Assembly: GCA_036388895.1 (NCBI GenBank)
Contig: DASVQY010000016.1
Location: 4,030 to 68,029 of the forward strand
DNA length: 64,000 bases
Direction of reading: 5' to 3'
Origin: SXVE01 sp036388895
GTDB lineage: Bacteria; Acidobacteriota; Blastocatellia; Pyrinomonadales; Pyrinomonadaceae
Position 1 is the first letter of the stretch. Each line of letters opens with the position of its first letter. The translations under genes were made by a program, and so were the position numbers. The notes under the pieces are model-generated. The model was not told where the DNA came from, did not search any database, and saw only the letters and a list, made by a program, of their open reading frames with translations. Of this stretch, positions 7,649 to 16,040 are shown in pieces.

Positions 7649-10444
7649 ATGCCGATAGCTAAAAAAGTTCGGATTTACGACTTGGCACGAGACCTCAAAC
7701 AGGATACAAAGCGCATCATCGAAGATTTAAAACGTGAGGGCGCTGATGTCGACGTGCCTTCAAACTCGGTCAGTGTCGAAATAGCCGAAAAAGTCAGAAA
7801 TAAGTATTTCCCGAAAGTGGAAACTGCGCCGAAAAGAACAATCAAAGTTATAAAGGCTAAAAAGGAAGAAACTCCGGCAGCCGCGGAAGAAGAAGAAGTT
7901 ATTTCAATGCCGACGGAACAACCGCAGGATGAGATAGTTGCGTCTCCGCAAGTAATCGAAGCACCCGCCGTCGAAGACGGAAAATCCACATCGCCGCAAG
8001 TTAGACAATTAAAGAAAAGGATTGTTGTCAAGCCGAAAGAGGAACAACAGACCGAACCGCCGATCATTGAACAAACGCCTTCAGTTGAAGAACCCGCGCC
8101 GGAACAAATCGAAGCAGAAGCGCCGGTAGAAATTCCGCCGGTTCAGGAGGAAACCGTTGCCGAACCTGTAGAAACGCCGGTTGCGGTAGCGACGCCCGAA
8201 CCGCCGAAAGTCGTCAACGCTCCGCGTGTTTTCCGTCCGACAGGAACACAGGTCAAGCAGTTAACTTTAACGAAAGACGCTTTGCAGAAAGGCATTAAGC
8301 CGGGCGAGCGCGTCGTCAGCGAAGCTCCGACGAAAACCGGCAAGCTCGATCCCGAAAAAGCCCGTGATGCTGATGGCAAGGGGCGCAGAGATGGCAGAGA
8401 TGATCGTAAAGGCGGTCGCAAACCCGAGTTTCGCGGAACGCCGGGCGAAAGCGCGAAACCGCAAATCGTTTACACGCCGCCGACCGACAGTCGCCGTAAA
8501 CCGGGACGTTCCAGCGGAAAAAAACCGGGCGGCAAAACCTTTGACGAGCGAGGCAATCGGTTCTCGGAAAGAGAACTTGAAGCGCCGCGTTTTCGTTCTA
8601 TCGAAGAACGGATTCTCGATCAGGTCGGAAAAAAAGATACGGGCGGCTTAAAGCCTATTCGTTTGACTGAAGGCGCGACCGTGCGCGAATTCGCCGAAGC
8701 TCTCGGTGTGACGCCGCGCGATATTGTACAACTTTTGGTTAAACGCGGAGTTTTCGCTACGCTCAACCAGCCGGTCGGCGAAAAAATGGCGAAGGATTTG
8801 GGCGTCAACTTCGGTTATGACGTTAGTTTCGTGCCGTTTGAAGAAATGGTTATCGAACAGGAGTTCGAGGAATTAATCGCCGCAGATTCCGACGATATTG
8901 AAGAAATTCGCCCGCCGGTAGTCACGGTTATGGGGCACGTTGATCACGGCAAAACCAGCTTGCTCGATTCTATTCGTTCGGAAAACGTCGCCGAAGGCGA
9001 AGCGGGCGGAATCACGCAGCACATCGGCGCTTACTCGGTGTTTGTTGCCAATCCCGATAATCCGACCGAACAGCGGCGCGTTGTTTTTCTCGATACACCG
9101 GGTCACGAAGCGTTTACGATGATGCGTTCGCGCGGAGCGAAAGCGACGGACGTAGTGATTTTGGTCGTCGCGGCTGACGACGGCGTGATGCCGCAAACAG
9201 TCGAAGCCGTAGAACATTCGAGAGCGGCAAACGTTCCGATTATCGTCGCTATCAACAAAATTGATAAGCCGGACGCGAATCCTGATAAAGTTAAACAAGG
9301 GCTTGCCGGTTTAGGCTTGCAGCCGATTGACTGGGGCGGCGATATTGAAATGGTTCCGGTTTCAGCGAAACGGCGCGAAAATCTGGATACATTGCTCGAA
9401 ACGGTTTTGCTCACCGCAGATATTTTAGAATTGAAAGCGAGTCCGACGCGACGCGCTTCGGGCGTAGTGCTGGAAGCGAAACTCGACAAAGGACGCGGTT
9501 CGGTTGCGACCGTTCTGGTGCAGCAGGGAACTTTGCGCGTCGGCGACCCGTTTATCGTCGGTCAGTATTACGGAAAAGTTCGGGCGATGTTCAGCGACAG
9601 AGGAGAAACAATTGACGAAGCGCCGCCCGCGACGCCGGTCGAAGTTCTCGGTTTGCAGGGCGTTCCGCAAGCCGGAGATACTTTCCAGGTCGTTTCGGAT
9701 ATTGACAAAGCGGTAACGATTGCCGGTCAGCGGCAAATGCAGGCGCGTCAGATGGCGATGCTCAAAACCACGAAACGCGGCATCGAATCGCTCGGTTTGG
9801 CGGAAGTCAAAGAGCTTCTCGTTATTCTCAAAGCTGACGTGCAGGGTTCGGTCGAAGTTTTGCGCGGCACGCTCGAAAAACTTTCGACGGAAAAAGTCAA
9901 AGTTCGCGTCATCCGCGCCGGCGTCGGAGCGATTGCCGAATCCGATGTTCTGCTCGCTTCGGCGACACAAGCGGACAATACGCAAACAGCTGTTGTCATT
10001 ATCGGTTTCAATGTTCGTCCCGAAGCAAGAGCCGCCGAAGTCGCTAAGCAGGAAGACGTTGATATTCGTCTGCACTCAATTATCTACAAGGTCGAAGAAG
10101 AAATCCGCGCCGCAATGATCGGAATGCTCGACGCGATTGAGCGAGAAGTCATTCTGGGCAAGGCTCTTGTTCAGGATATTTTCAAAGTCTCAAAAGTCGG
10201 AACGATTGCCGGATGCCGCGTTACGGACGGCGTTATTCGTCGGCAGGCAAGAGCGCGCCTTATTCGCGACGGCGTAGTTATTTGGACCGGCGATATATCT
10301 TCGCTCAAACGATTTAAGGAAGACGCGAACGAAGTCCGACAAGGTTTCGAGTGCGGTATCAGCCTCGTAAACTTTAATGACATAAAGGTTGATGACGAAA
10401 TCGAAGCGTTTGTAATCGAAAGAATCGCCGCAACGGAACTCTAA
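7649..10444 (+). CDS. infB: Translation initiation factor IF-2
   Basis: GTPase that brings initiator tRNA to the 30S subunit, 931 residues. An IF2_N module opens the protein (RIYDLARDLKQDTKRII), followed by a long Glu/Pro/Ala-rich then Lys/Arg/Gly-rich linker (about 60-310), a second IF2_N (about 330-390), and the G domain with GHVDHGKTS, DTPGHEAF and NKIDKPDANPDK. Domains II, III and C-terminal domain IV complete the chain. Position between nusA and rbfA is the usual one. Confidence 0.96.
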   Translation: MPIAKKVRIYDLARDLKQDTKRIIEDLKREGADVDVPSNSVSVEIAEKVRNKYFPKVETAPKRTIKVIKAKKEETPAAAEEEEVISMPTEQPQDEIVASPQVIEAPAVEDGKSTSPQVRQLKKRIVVKPKEEQQTEPPIIEQTPSVEEPAPEQIEAEAPVEIPPVQEETVAEPVETPVAVATPEPPKVVNAPRVFRPTGTQVKQLTLTKDALQKGIKPGERVVSEAPTKTGKLDPEKARDADGKGRRDGRDDRKGGRKPEFRGTPGESAKPQIVYTPPTDSRRKPGRSSGKKPGGKTFDERGNRFSERELEAPRFRSIEERILDQVGKKDTGGLKPIRLTEGATVREFAEALGVTPRDIVQLLVKRGVFATLNQPVGEKMAKDLGVNFGYDVSFVPFEEMVIEQEFEELIAADSDDIEEIRPPVVTVMGHVDHGKTSLLDSIRSENVAEGEAGGITQHIGAYSVFVANPDNPTEQRRVVFLDTPGHEAFTMMRSRGAKATDVVILVVAADDGVMPQTVEAVEHSRAANVPIIVAINKIDKPDANPDKVKQGLAGLGLQPIDWGGDIEMVPVSAKRRENLDTLLETVLLTADILELKASPTRRASGVVLEAKLDKGRGSVATVLVQQGTLRVGDPFIVGQYYGKVRAMFSDRGETIDEAPPATPVEVLGLQGVPQAGDTFQVVSDIDKAVTIAGQRQMQARQMAMLKTTKRGIESLGLAEVKELLVILKADVQGSVEVLRGTLEKLSTEKVKVRVIRAGVGAIAESDVLLASATQADNTQTAVVIIGFNVRPEARAAEVAKQEDVDIRLHSIIYKVEEEIRAAMIGMLDAIEREVILGKALVQDIFKVSKVGTIAGCRVTDGVIRRQARARLIRDGVVIWTGDISSLKRFKEDANEVRQGFECGISLVNFNDIKVDDEIEAFVIERIAATEL

Positions 10445-10455
10445 CAAATAATACC

Positions 10456-10507
10456 AAAATGGAAAGTGGAAAATGTTTTTAATTCTACATTTTTAATTTT
10501 CCATTTT
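10456..10507. repeat. Period-7 inverted array, infB-rbfA spacer
   Basis: Units AAAATGG, AAAGTGG, AAAATGT on the left (from 10456). The right side, read in reverse complement, gives AAAATGC, AAAATGG, AAAATTA, AAAATGT. Perfect core arms are AAAATGGAAA at 10456-10465 and TTTCCATTTT at 10498-10507. The right arm ends 11 bases before the rbfA start. Confidence 0.8.
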
Positions 10508-10518
10508 GCATTTTTATT

Positions 10519-10893
10519 ATGCGTCGTCCAGAAAGATTAGGAGAAATTTTAAGAGAAGATATTTCGGAAGTCGTCGGATTCGAGCTCGTTGATCCGCGAT
10601 TGCAGAACGTCGTGGTTACCGATGTCCAGGTTTCAGAGAATTTGCGCGACGCCAAGGTTTACGTTTTTGTCGAAGGCGATGAAAGCGAAATAAATGAAAC
10701 GATGAAAGGATTGCAGCGAGCGGCAACTTTTGTTCGTCTGCAAGTAGCAATGAATCAGAATCTTCGCCACGTTCCGCATCTGCATTTCGTTCGCGATACG
10801 GCAGAGGAAAACGCCACGCGCGTCAGCGAGATTTTGGAAGATTTGTCACAAAAAGGTGAATTTCAAGAAAAGGAAGTTGATAGTGGTGAATGA
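10519..10893 (+). CDS. rbfA: Ribosome-binding factor A
   Basis: 30S maturation factor with a KH-like fold, 124 residues, normal length. Family features visible are the N-terminal MRRPERLGEILREDIS, the region VDPRL..VVVTDVQVSENLRDAKVYV and the C-terminal RHVPHLHFVRD. It is the fourth gene of the rimP operon. The TGA stop (10891-10893) lies inside the left arm of the next inverted repeat. Confidence 0.94.
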   Translation: MRRPERLGEILREDISEVVGFELVDPRLQNVVVTDVQVSENLRDAKVYVFVEGDESEINETMKGLQRAATFVRLQVAMNQNLRHVPHLHFVRDTAEENATRVSEILEDLSQKGEFQEKEVDSGE

Positions 10894-10941
10894 TAAACGA
10901 TGAATGATGAGTAAAGATTTTTTCAAATTTATCATTCACCA
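10884..10941. repeat. Period-7 inverted array, rbfA-nrnA spacer
   Basis: Left units GGTGAAT, GATAAAC, GATGAAT, GATGAGT show period 7. Perfect arms are GGTGAATGATAAA at 10885-10897 and TTTATCATTCACC at 10928-10940, extendable by one pair to 10884 and 10941. The rbfA stop is in the left arm; the nrnA ATG at 10951 is nine bases after the right arm. Confidence 0.88.
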
Positions 10942-10950
10942 TTTTTTGAG

Positions 10951-11943
10951 ATGTTAAGTCAAGTAGTTGAGTTAATTGAAAATAAGAATAATTTTGCCAT
11001 TACGACGCACGTTCGACCAGATGGCGACGGTGTCGGTTCCTCTCTCGGTTTGTGCTGGCTTTTGCGTTCTTTAGGGAAAAACGCCGAAGTTATCGTTAGC
11101 GACGGCGTTCCGGTTTCTTACAAAAGTTTGCCCGGCGCCAATGAAATCCGCGAAGTAAAAGAGATTGATAAGGAATACGACGCCATTTTCGTGATTGAAT
11201 GTTCGGATATTGATCGTCCCGGTATTAAGGGATTAAGAGAGCAATTCACGGTAAATATTGATCATCACGCGACGAGCGAGCATTTCGGAACGCTGAATTG
11301 GATTGACTCGACGGCTTCGGCGGTCGGCGAGATGATATACAATCTCTGCAAGGCAATCGGCGGGCGAGTCACAAAAGAAATTGCCGAATGCGTTTATATG
11401 GCGCTCGTGACGGATACAGGTTCATTTCACTTTCCGAACACGACCGAACGAACGTTAAAAGTAGCTTCCGAACTCGTCAAAGTCGGCGTTAAACCCGCTC
11501 AAATCTCCGAAGCCGTTTATAATTCTTATCCATGGTCGCGCATCGAACTGATGCGGCAGGTTTTAAATACCGTAAAGCGCGATCCGAGCGGAAAAGTGGC
11601 GTGGATGCGGCAAACGCTGGAAATGAGGGAAAATGCCGGAATGGTTGACGGCGACAATAACGGTTTCGTCAATATTCCGCTCGCCGCCAAAGAAGTTGTC
11701 GCGGCGGTTTATATGCGCGAGGTCGCGCCGAATTATTTCCGCGTCAGTCTGCGCTCGAAAGGCAGTATAAACGTGGCGAAAGTAGCCGAAAAATTCGGCG
11801 GCGGCGGACACAAAAACGCCGCTGGCTGCCGAGTCGAGGGCGATTGGGATGAAAGGGAGAGGGAAATCGTTTCGGCTGTGGTAAAAGCGGTCAATCAAGA
11901 AGACTCGATTGAGATTGAAGAGATGGAATTGAGTTTGGCTTAA
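10951..11943 (+). CDS. nrnA: DHH/DHHA1 phosphoesterase, NrnA-like nanoRNase / pAp phosphatase
   Basis: Predicted cytosolic Mn-dependent enzyme that degrades oligoribonucleotides and may dephosphorylate 3'-phosphoadenosine 5'-phosphate. 330 residues. The N-terminal DHH domain has RPDGDGVGS (residues 22-30) and the name-giving DHH in NIDHHATSEHFG. The C-terminal DHHA1 domain has FGGGGHKNAAG. Placement after rbfA is common in many phyla, where nrnA follows the rimP-infB-rbfA set. Confidence 0.9.
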   Translation: MLSQVVELIENKNNFAITTHVRPDGDGVGSSLGLCWLLRSLGKNAEVIVSDGVPVSYKSLPGANEIREVKEIDKEYDAIFVIECSDIDRPGIKGLREQFTVNIDHHATSEHFGTLNWIDSTASAVGEMIYNLCKAIGGRVTKEIAECVYMALVTDTGSFHFPNTTERTLKVASELVKVGVKPAQISEAVYNSYPWSRIELMRQVLNTVKRDPSGKVAWMRQTLEMRENAGMVDGDNNGFVNIPLAAKEVVAAVYMREVAPNYFRVSLRSKGSINVAKVAEKFGGGGHKNAAGCRVEGDWDEREREIVSAVVKAVNQEDSIEIEEMELSLA

Positions 11944-11961
11944 AATTTTGTAAGAAAAATC

Positions 11962-12031
11962 AGCCACGAATATCACGAATATCACGAATAAAAACAAAAA
12001 ATAATTCGTGTTATTTGTGTAATTCGTGGCT
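11962..12031. repeat. Period-9 inverted array, nrnA-cobO spacer
   Basis: Left side holds three 9-base units CACGAATAT, CACGAATAT, CACGAATAA. The right side in reverse complement reads CACGAATTA, CACAAATAA, CACGAATTA. Outer arms are AGCCACGAAT at 11962-11971 and ATTCGTGGCT at 12022-12031. The next start codon is at 12052, preceded by a T-run that could also help termination. Confidence 0.88.
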
Positions 12032-12051
12032 AACTCTTTTTTTAATGTACT

Positions 12052-12627
12052 ATGACGAAAGAAAAACGCTATAAATGGCGGCGCGAAGGTTACAAAGAAA
12101 AAACGAAAGGTTTGCTGATGGTCAACACCGGCGACGGCAAAGGCAAAACGACCGCCGCGCTCGGCGTGCTGGTTCGCGCCGCCGGACGCGGAATGAACTG
12201 CTGTCTGATTCAGTTTATGAAATCGAAAACCGACCGTTACGGCGAACACGAATCGCTGGAAACTTTGGGCGTCGAAATTCATACGATGGGCGACGGTTTT
12301 ACATGGGACACGAACGACAAAGCGCAGGACATTAAAACGAGCGAAGAAACCTGGGCGCTTTGTCTTGAAAAAATGCGTTCGGAAGAATACGATTTGCTGG
12401 TTTTCGACGAACTCGTTTACGTCCTTGATTATAAATTTCTGGATGTTGAAAAAATTCTCGGCGAAGTGAAGGGAATTCGAGAAAAACAGCCGCATCTGCA
12501 TATAATAATGACCGGCAGAAACGCGCCGCCAGCGCTCGTCGAAGCCGCCGATCTAGTTACTGAAATGAAGGAAATTAAGCATCCTTTCTACGCTGGAATT
12601 TACGCGCAGCAGGGAATCGAGTTTTAA
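12052..12627 (+). CDS. cobO: Cob(I)yrinic acid a,c-diamide adenosyltransferase
   Basis: Transfers the adenosyl group of ATP to the cobalt of a corrinoid (CobO/BtuR/CobA type), 191 residues. P-loop GDGKGKTT at residues 27-34, the QFMKSKTDRYGE segment, LLVFDELVYVLDYKFLD and the C-terminal MTGRNAPPALVEAADLVTEM are family hallmarks, as is the Gly-Ile-Glu-Phe end. No other cobalamin biosynthesis genes are nearby, so salvage of imported corrinoid is possible. Confidence 0.93.
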   Translation: MTKEKRYKWRREGYKEKTKGLLMVNTGDGKGKTTAALGVLVRAAGRGMNCCLIQFMKSKTDRYGEHESLETLGVEIHTMGDGFTWDTNDKAQDIKTSEETWALCLEKMRSEEYDLLVFDELVYVLDYKFLDVEKILGEVKGIREKQPHLHIIMTGRNAPPALVEAADLVTEMKEIKHPFYAGIYAQQGIEF

Positions 12628-12653
12628 CAGTTTCCAAAAACTTTTGAAATTTA

Positions 12654-13262
12654 ATGCCAGGTTACGATGAATTAATTCACATTTCCGCCGCTGTTGAAGC
12701 CGAAAAACTCGCCAGAGAAAAAAACGAAAGCAAAACTTTTCTCGATTATTTTTCGCTTGCAGTAACGACGTTCGGCGTCGGTTATATTCCGCTCGCGCCG
12801 GGAACCTGGGGCTCGGCGGTCGGCGTTTTAATTTATTTAATTTTCCGTCAAATTGAAGCCGCTTCGGTTTCTTCTTTCACTTTCCAAGGCTGGCAGGAAA
12901 CGCAAATTACAGCGTGGGTTCACGTATTCATCGCATTTTTATTTTTGCTTTTCTGTCTTTTGGGAATTTGGGCGGCGAGCCGCGCGACAAAACTTTTCAA
13001 AAACAAAGACCCGCAACAGGCGGTTGTTGACGAAGTTATCGGGCAATTGCTGGTTTTCCTTTTCGTGCCCTTCGACATTTCGTGGAAACTGATTTTAGCG
13101 GGATTTTTGCTGTTCCGGCTTTTCGATATATGGAAGCCGTATCCGATAGATTCGCTGCAAAATCTTCCTGCCGGAATCGGCGTTTGCGCCGACGATATTT
13201 TAGCCGGGGTTTACGGCGGCGCGATTTTAAGTTTATTGTATGCGGTGAGCTTAATCGCATAA
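12654..13262 (+). CDS. pgpA: Phosphatidylglycerophosphatase A
   Basis: Membrane enzyme that dephosphorylates phosphatidylglycerol phosphate in phospholipid synthesis. 202 residues, slightly longer than the usual ~170 because of a charged N-terminal extension of about 30 residues. Family motifs: GVGYIPLAPGTWGSAVG near the start of the catalytic part, then QQAVVDEVIGQ and LFDIWKPYPIDSLQ, ending DDILAGVYGG. About four membrane helices. It starts 26 bases after cobO and is probably co-transcribed. Confidence 0.9.
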   Translation: MPGYDELIHISAAVEAEKLAREKNESKTFLDYFSLAVTTFGVGYIPLAPGTWGSAVGVLIYLIFRQIEAASVSSFTFQGWQETQITAWVHVFIAFLFLLFCLLGIWAASRATKLFKNKDPQQAVVDEVIGQLLVFLFVPFDISWKLILAGFLLFRLFDIWKPYPIDSLQNLPAGIGVCADDILAGVYGGAILSLLYAVSLIA

Positions 13263-13454
13263 ACATTATCGTTTTAGTCTGCTGACGGCTTAAGGACAAT
13301 CTCCGGTAAATTCGGTATTGCCGGCGGGATTGAAATTATTGAAAAGGCTTTCGTGATTCCAAAAATATCTTTACTTTAATTTTGCGTCGAGCGACAGTTT
13401 ACGGCTTCGGCGATGCGCAGGTAAAAAGAATTATGCGGCAAGTTTGACCGCTAA
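13263..13454. other. Convergent intergenic region, possibly decayed coding DNA
   Basis: Lies between convergent pgpA and corA. One frame reads through about 33 codons (ending near 13379) without a start codon, and the base composition is coding-like for part of it. I recognise no family and find no clear terminator. It could be a gene remnant. Confidence 0.25.
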
Positions 13455-14480
13455 TTATTTATTCAAATCACTATTTTCATCATCAGAAAGGCTTTCTTTT
13501 TTTTGAAGAATCCATCCTTTTCGCCAAAAATAAATTAAAAGCCCCATAGCGACGATAAACATTAAACCGAGCGTCAGAAAATAGCCGTATTTGGTTCTCA
13601 GTTCGGGCATATTCTCGAAATTCATTCCGTAAATTCCAGCGATTACCGATAGCGGCAGCATAATCGTCGAAATAATCGTCATAATTTTCATTACGTCGTT
13701 TGTTTTATTGGCAACAATGCTGAAATGAATATCGAGAAGTCCGCTGACAAGGTCGCGGTAATTTTCGGCGAGGTCGGAAACTCTCTGCAAATGGTCGTAA
13801 ACGTCTCGGTAAAAAGGCAAAATATTCTGATTTATCAAAGGAAATTCGCCGTGCGAGAGTCGGTATAAAACATTTAACTGTTTGGAACTGATTCTGATTA
13901 AACGATTCACGCTTCGTTTGAAATCCATTATTTCTTCCAGAATGCTGTTATCCGCGTTTTTCATTCTGAAAATGCGTTCTTCGAGTTCATTGACCGCGAT
14001 ATCGAAATCATCAACGACCGGAATATACAAATCCACGATTTGATCGAGAATTTGGTGCAGCAAATAATCGGCGCCGCGCGAGCAAATATAAGGAGTCGAG
14101 CGAATTTGTCGTTTAACAGCGTCAACCGAGCGAAATTTTTCGTAATGATATGTCACGACATAGTTTTTGCCCAAATAACCATCCAATTCTTTCGTCACGA
14201 AATTATAAGAGTTGGTATCGTTTTTGACGCCGTGAACGATAAAAAACAAATAATTGGGAAAGGCTTCGACTTTCGGATGATTTCTGGTTTCGCGAGCGTC
14301 TTCAATCGTCAAATAATGGAACTTAAATAGGTTCAAAAGAATGTCTTCATCTTCAACTGTCGGCGATTCCATATCAATCCAAACGGTATTGTTCGGATTG
14401 CTCAAAAGTTCCGGCAAGTCTTTCGCGGTAAAACCTTCTTCAATGTGTTCCGAATTCTCCCGGTAAACGAATATTTCCAT
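13455..14480 (-). CDS. corA: CorA-type magnesium/cobalt channel
   Basis: Inner-membrane Mg2+ (Co2+, Ni2+) channel, 341 residues from the ATG at 14480. A large soluble N-terminal domain is followed by two C-terminal membrane helices. The selectivity signature GMN is present in IAGIYGMNFENMPEL, the canonical YGMNF context. The C-terminus is lysine- then acid-rich and cytoplasmic. An upstream TTG in frame would add 14 residues, but the internal ATG gives the normal CorA start. Single gene on the minus strand, convergent with pgpA. Confidence 0.93.
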   Translation of the reverse strand: MEIFVYRENSEHIEEGFTAKDLPELLSNPNNTVWIDMESPTVEDEDILLNLFKFHYLTIEDARETRNHPKVEAFPNYLFFIVHGVKNDTNSYNFVTKELDGYLGKNYVVTYHYEKFRSVDAVKRQIRSTPYICSRGADYLLHQILDQIVDLYIPVVDDFDIAVNELEERIFRMKNADNSILEEIMDFKRSVNRLIRISSKQLNVLYRLSHGEFPLINQNILPFYRDVYDHLQRVSDLAENYRDLVSGLLDIHFSIVANKTNDVMKIMTIISTIMLPLSVIAGIYGMNFENMPELRTKYGYFLTLGLMFIVAMGLLIYFWRKGWILQKKESLSDDENSDLNK

Positions 14481-14654
14481 AAAATTGCCCGTGTAAAATC
14501 TCCGAAAAGAACAAGTTAGCAAACTAGCGATTCAAAATTTAATGATACCTGAATGAAAATGAGATTTTTGAAAATTTTGTAAAGAATAAGAAACTTAAGC
14601 AATAAAACAAAGCATAAACAATGATTTCATCTAAATACTTTGTGTCTAAAATCA

Positions 14655-15011
14655 CTAACCGTAGATTTTCCTGTCGGTAATAAATGAAACGATTAAAAGG
14701 ATTATTGCAACAAGAGGAATAACGAAACCGCCGTCGGCTGCGTTTATATGAGCTATCAGGGCGAGTAAAAAATCATAAAAAAAACCGGCATAAGCCAAAT
14801 CTTTCAATATTTTTGATTTTTTTGTGAGAATCGCGATAACGCCCAGGATTTTTGCGACGCCGAGCGGGTAAACAAGATAAGTCGGGTAACCGAGACTGCT
14901 GAAAAGTTTTGCGGCTTGCGCGTGATTAATCAGATACATAATGCCCGAGGCGAGCATCATCAAACACAAAAGCGCGGTTGCAATCCAGTAGATTATTCTA
15001 ATTGACTTCAC
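14655..15011 (-). CDS. DoxX-like small membrane protein
   Basis: Probable DoxX-like family protein of 118 residues with four hydrophobic helices, of unknown substrate. I chose the GTG at 15011 because GGAG (complement of 15020-15023) lies eight bases upstream; a TTG at 15029 would overlap this ribosome-binding site. Motifs resembling the family are LASGIMYLINH and YPLGVAKILGVIAIL. Oriented like corA and divergent from the ABC exporter. Confidence 0.75.
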   Translation of the reverse strand: MKSIRIIYWIATALLCLMMLASGIMYLINHAQAAKLFSSLGYPTYLVYPLGVAKILGVIAILTKKSKILKDLAYAGFFYDFLLALIAHINAADGGFVIPLVAIILLIVSFITDRKIYG

Positions 15012-15122
15012 TTTTGATTCTCCAAACAAAACTTTCGATTTTACGTATCAAATAATTCGTAATTGATAAAATATAACAAGTTTTCCAAATTCAAAAGTTT
15101 CATTTATAGTTATTGTTAAACG

Positions 15123-16040
15123 ATGACGGAACAAAACACCACGCTGAAAGTCGAGAACGTCTCTAAGAGATACGGCGATTTTACTGCGGTTGATAATTTA
15201 AGTTTTTCGGTGAAATCGGGACGAGTTTTTGGCTTTTTAGGACCAAACGGCGCGGGCAAAACGACCACAATCCGAATGATCGTTGGCATAACATTTCCCG
15301 ACACCGGAAAAATCGAGCTTTTCAATCAGCAGGTTTCGACCGAGCTGCAAAATCGAATCGGTTATTTGCCCGAAGAACGCGGTCTTTATAAAAAAATGAA
15401 GATTCAGGATCAGCTTCGATATTTTGCCGCACTCAAAAACGTGCCGCAAGCCGAAGCCGACCGGCGAATTGATTTTTGGCTCGACAGAATGCGGCTCGCC
15501 GATTGGAAAAAGAAGAAAACGACCGATCTTTCCAAAGGAATGCAGCAGAAAATCCAGTTTATTTCGACCGTTCTTCACGACCCGGATTTACTGATTCTCG
15601 ATGAGCCGTTTTCCGGTCTCGATCCGGTAAATGTCGAATTTATGATCGAAGTCGTCGCGGAGTTAAAAGCCCGTCACAAAACGATTATTTTCTCGACACA
15701 TTTGATGGAAACGGCGGAAAGGCTTTGCGACGACATAATTTTAATCAATAAATCGCGCAAAATCGTCGGTGGAAGCATCCGCGAAGTTAAATCGAGTTTC
15801 GGGAAAAACCTGATTTCTTTGCGCTGCGAAGGCGGCGAAACGGTTTTGCTGGACAAAAATTTAGTCAACAAAATCGTTGAACACGCCGATGAAAAAGAAA
15901 TCGAATTGACGGAAAACGCCGATCCGCAAAATCTTTTGAGAAGATTAATCGAAAGCGGCGCAACGATTACAAAATTTGAGCAAGTCGAACCGAGCCTGAA
16001 TGACATTTTCATCGAAAAAGTAAAGGAAACGAATGCGTAA
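15123..16040 (+). CDS. ABC exporter ATP-binding protein (NatA/DUF4162 type)
   Basis: Cytosolic ATPase of an ABC-2 export system, 305 residues. Walker A GPNGAGKTT, signature LSKGMQQKIQ, Walker B LLILDEPFSGLDP, and H-loop STHLME. The C-terminal ~90 residues match the DUF4162 extension found on NatA-like ATPases. Its last eight bases overlap the permease start, so the pair is translationally coupled. The substrate (Na+, antibiotic or lipid) cannot be told. Confidence 0.88.
   Translation: MTEQNTTLKVENVSKRYGDFTAVDNLSFSVKSGRVFGFLGPNGAGKTTTIRMIVGITFPDTGKIELFNQQVSTELQNRIGYLPEERGLYKKMKIQDQLRYFAALKNVPQAEADRRIDFWLDRMRLADWKKKKTTDLSKGMQQKIQFISTVLHDPDLLILDEPFSGLDPVNVEFMIEVVAELKARHKTIIFSTHLMETAERLCDDIILINKSRKIVGGSIREVKSSFGKNLISLRCEGGETVLLDKNLVNKIVEHADEKEIELTENADPQNLLRRLIESGATITKFEQVEPSLNDIFIEKVKETNA

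Noticed and set aside
11962..12031. Spacer palindromes considered as ordinary intrinsic terminators
   Set aside because: They lie inside operons of essential genes, most lack a T-run after the stem, and they contain tandem words; termination there would cut rplB, rpsS and others off.
11563..12501. Long minus-strand open frame of about 310 codons across nrnA and cobO
   Set aside because: Antisense to two well-recognised genes and crosses the spacer array; low-complexity Phe-rich translation is the mirror of purine-rich codons.
13263..13454. Possible small gene between pgpA and corA
   Set aside because: No ATG/GTG start with ribosome-binding site, only a 33-codon open stretch; kept as non-coding, possibly a remnant.
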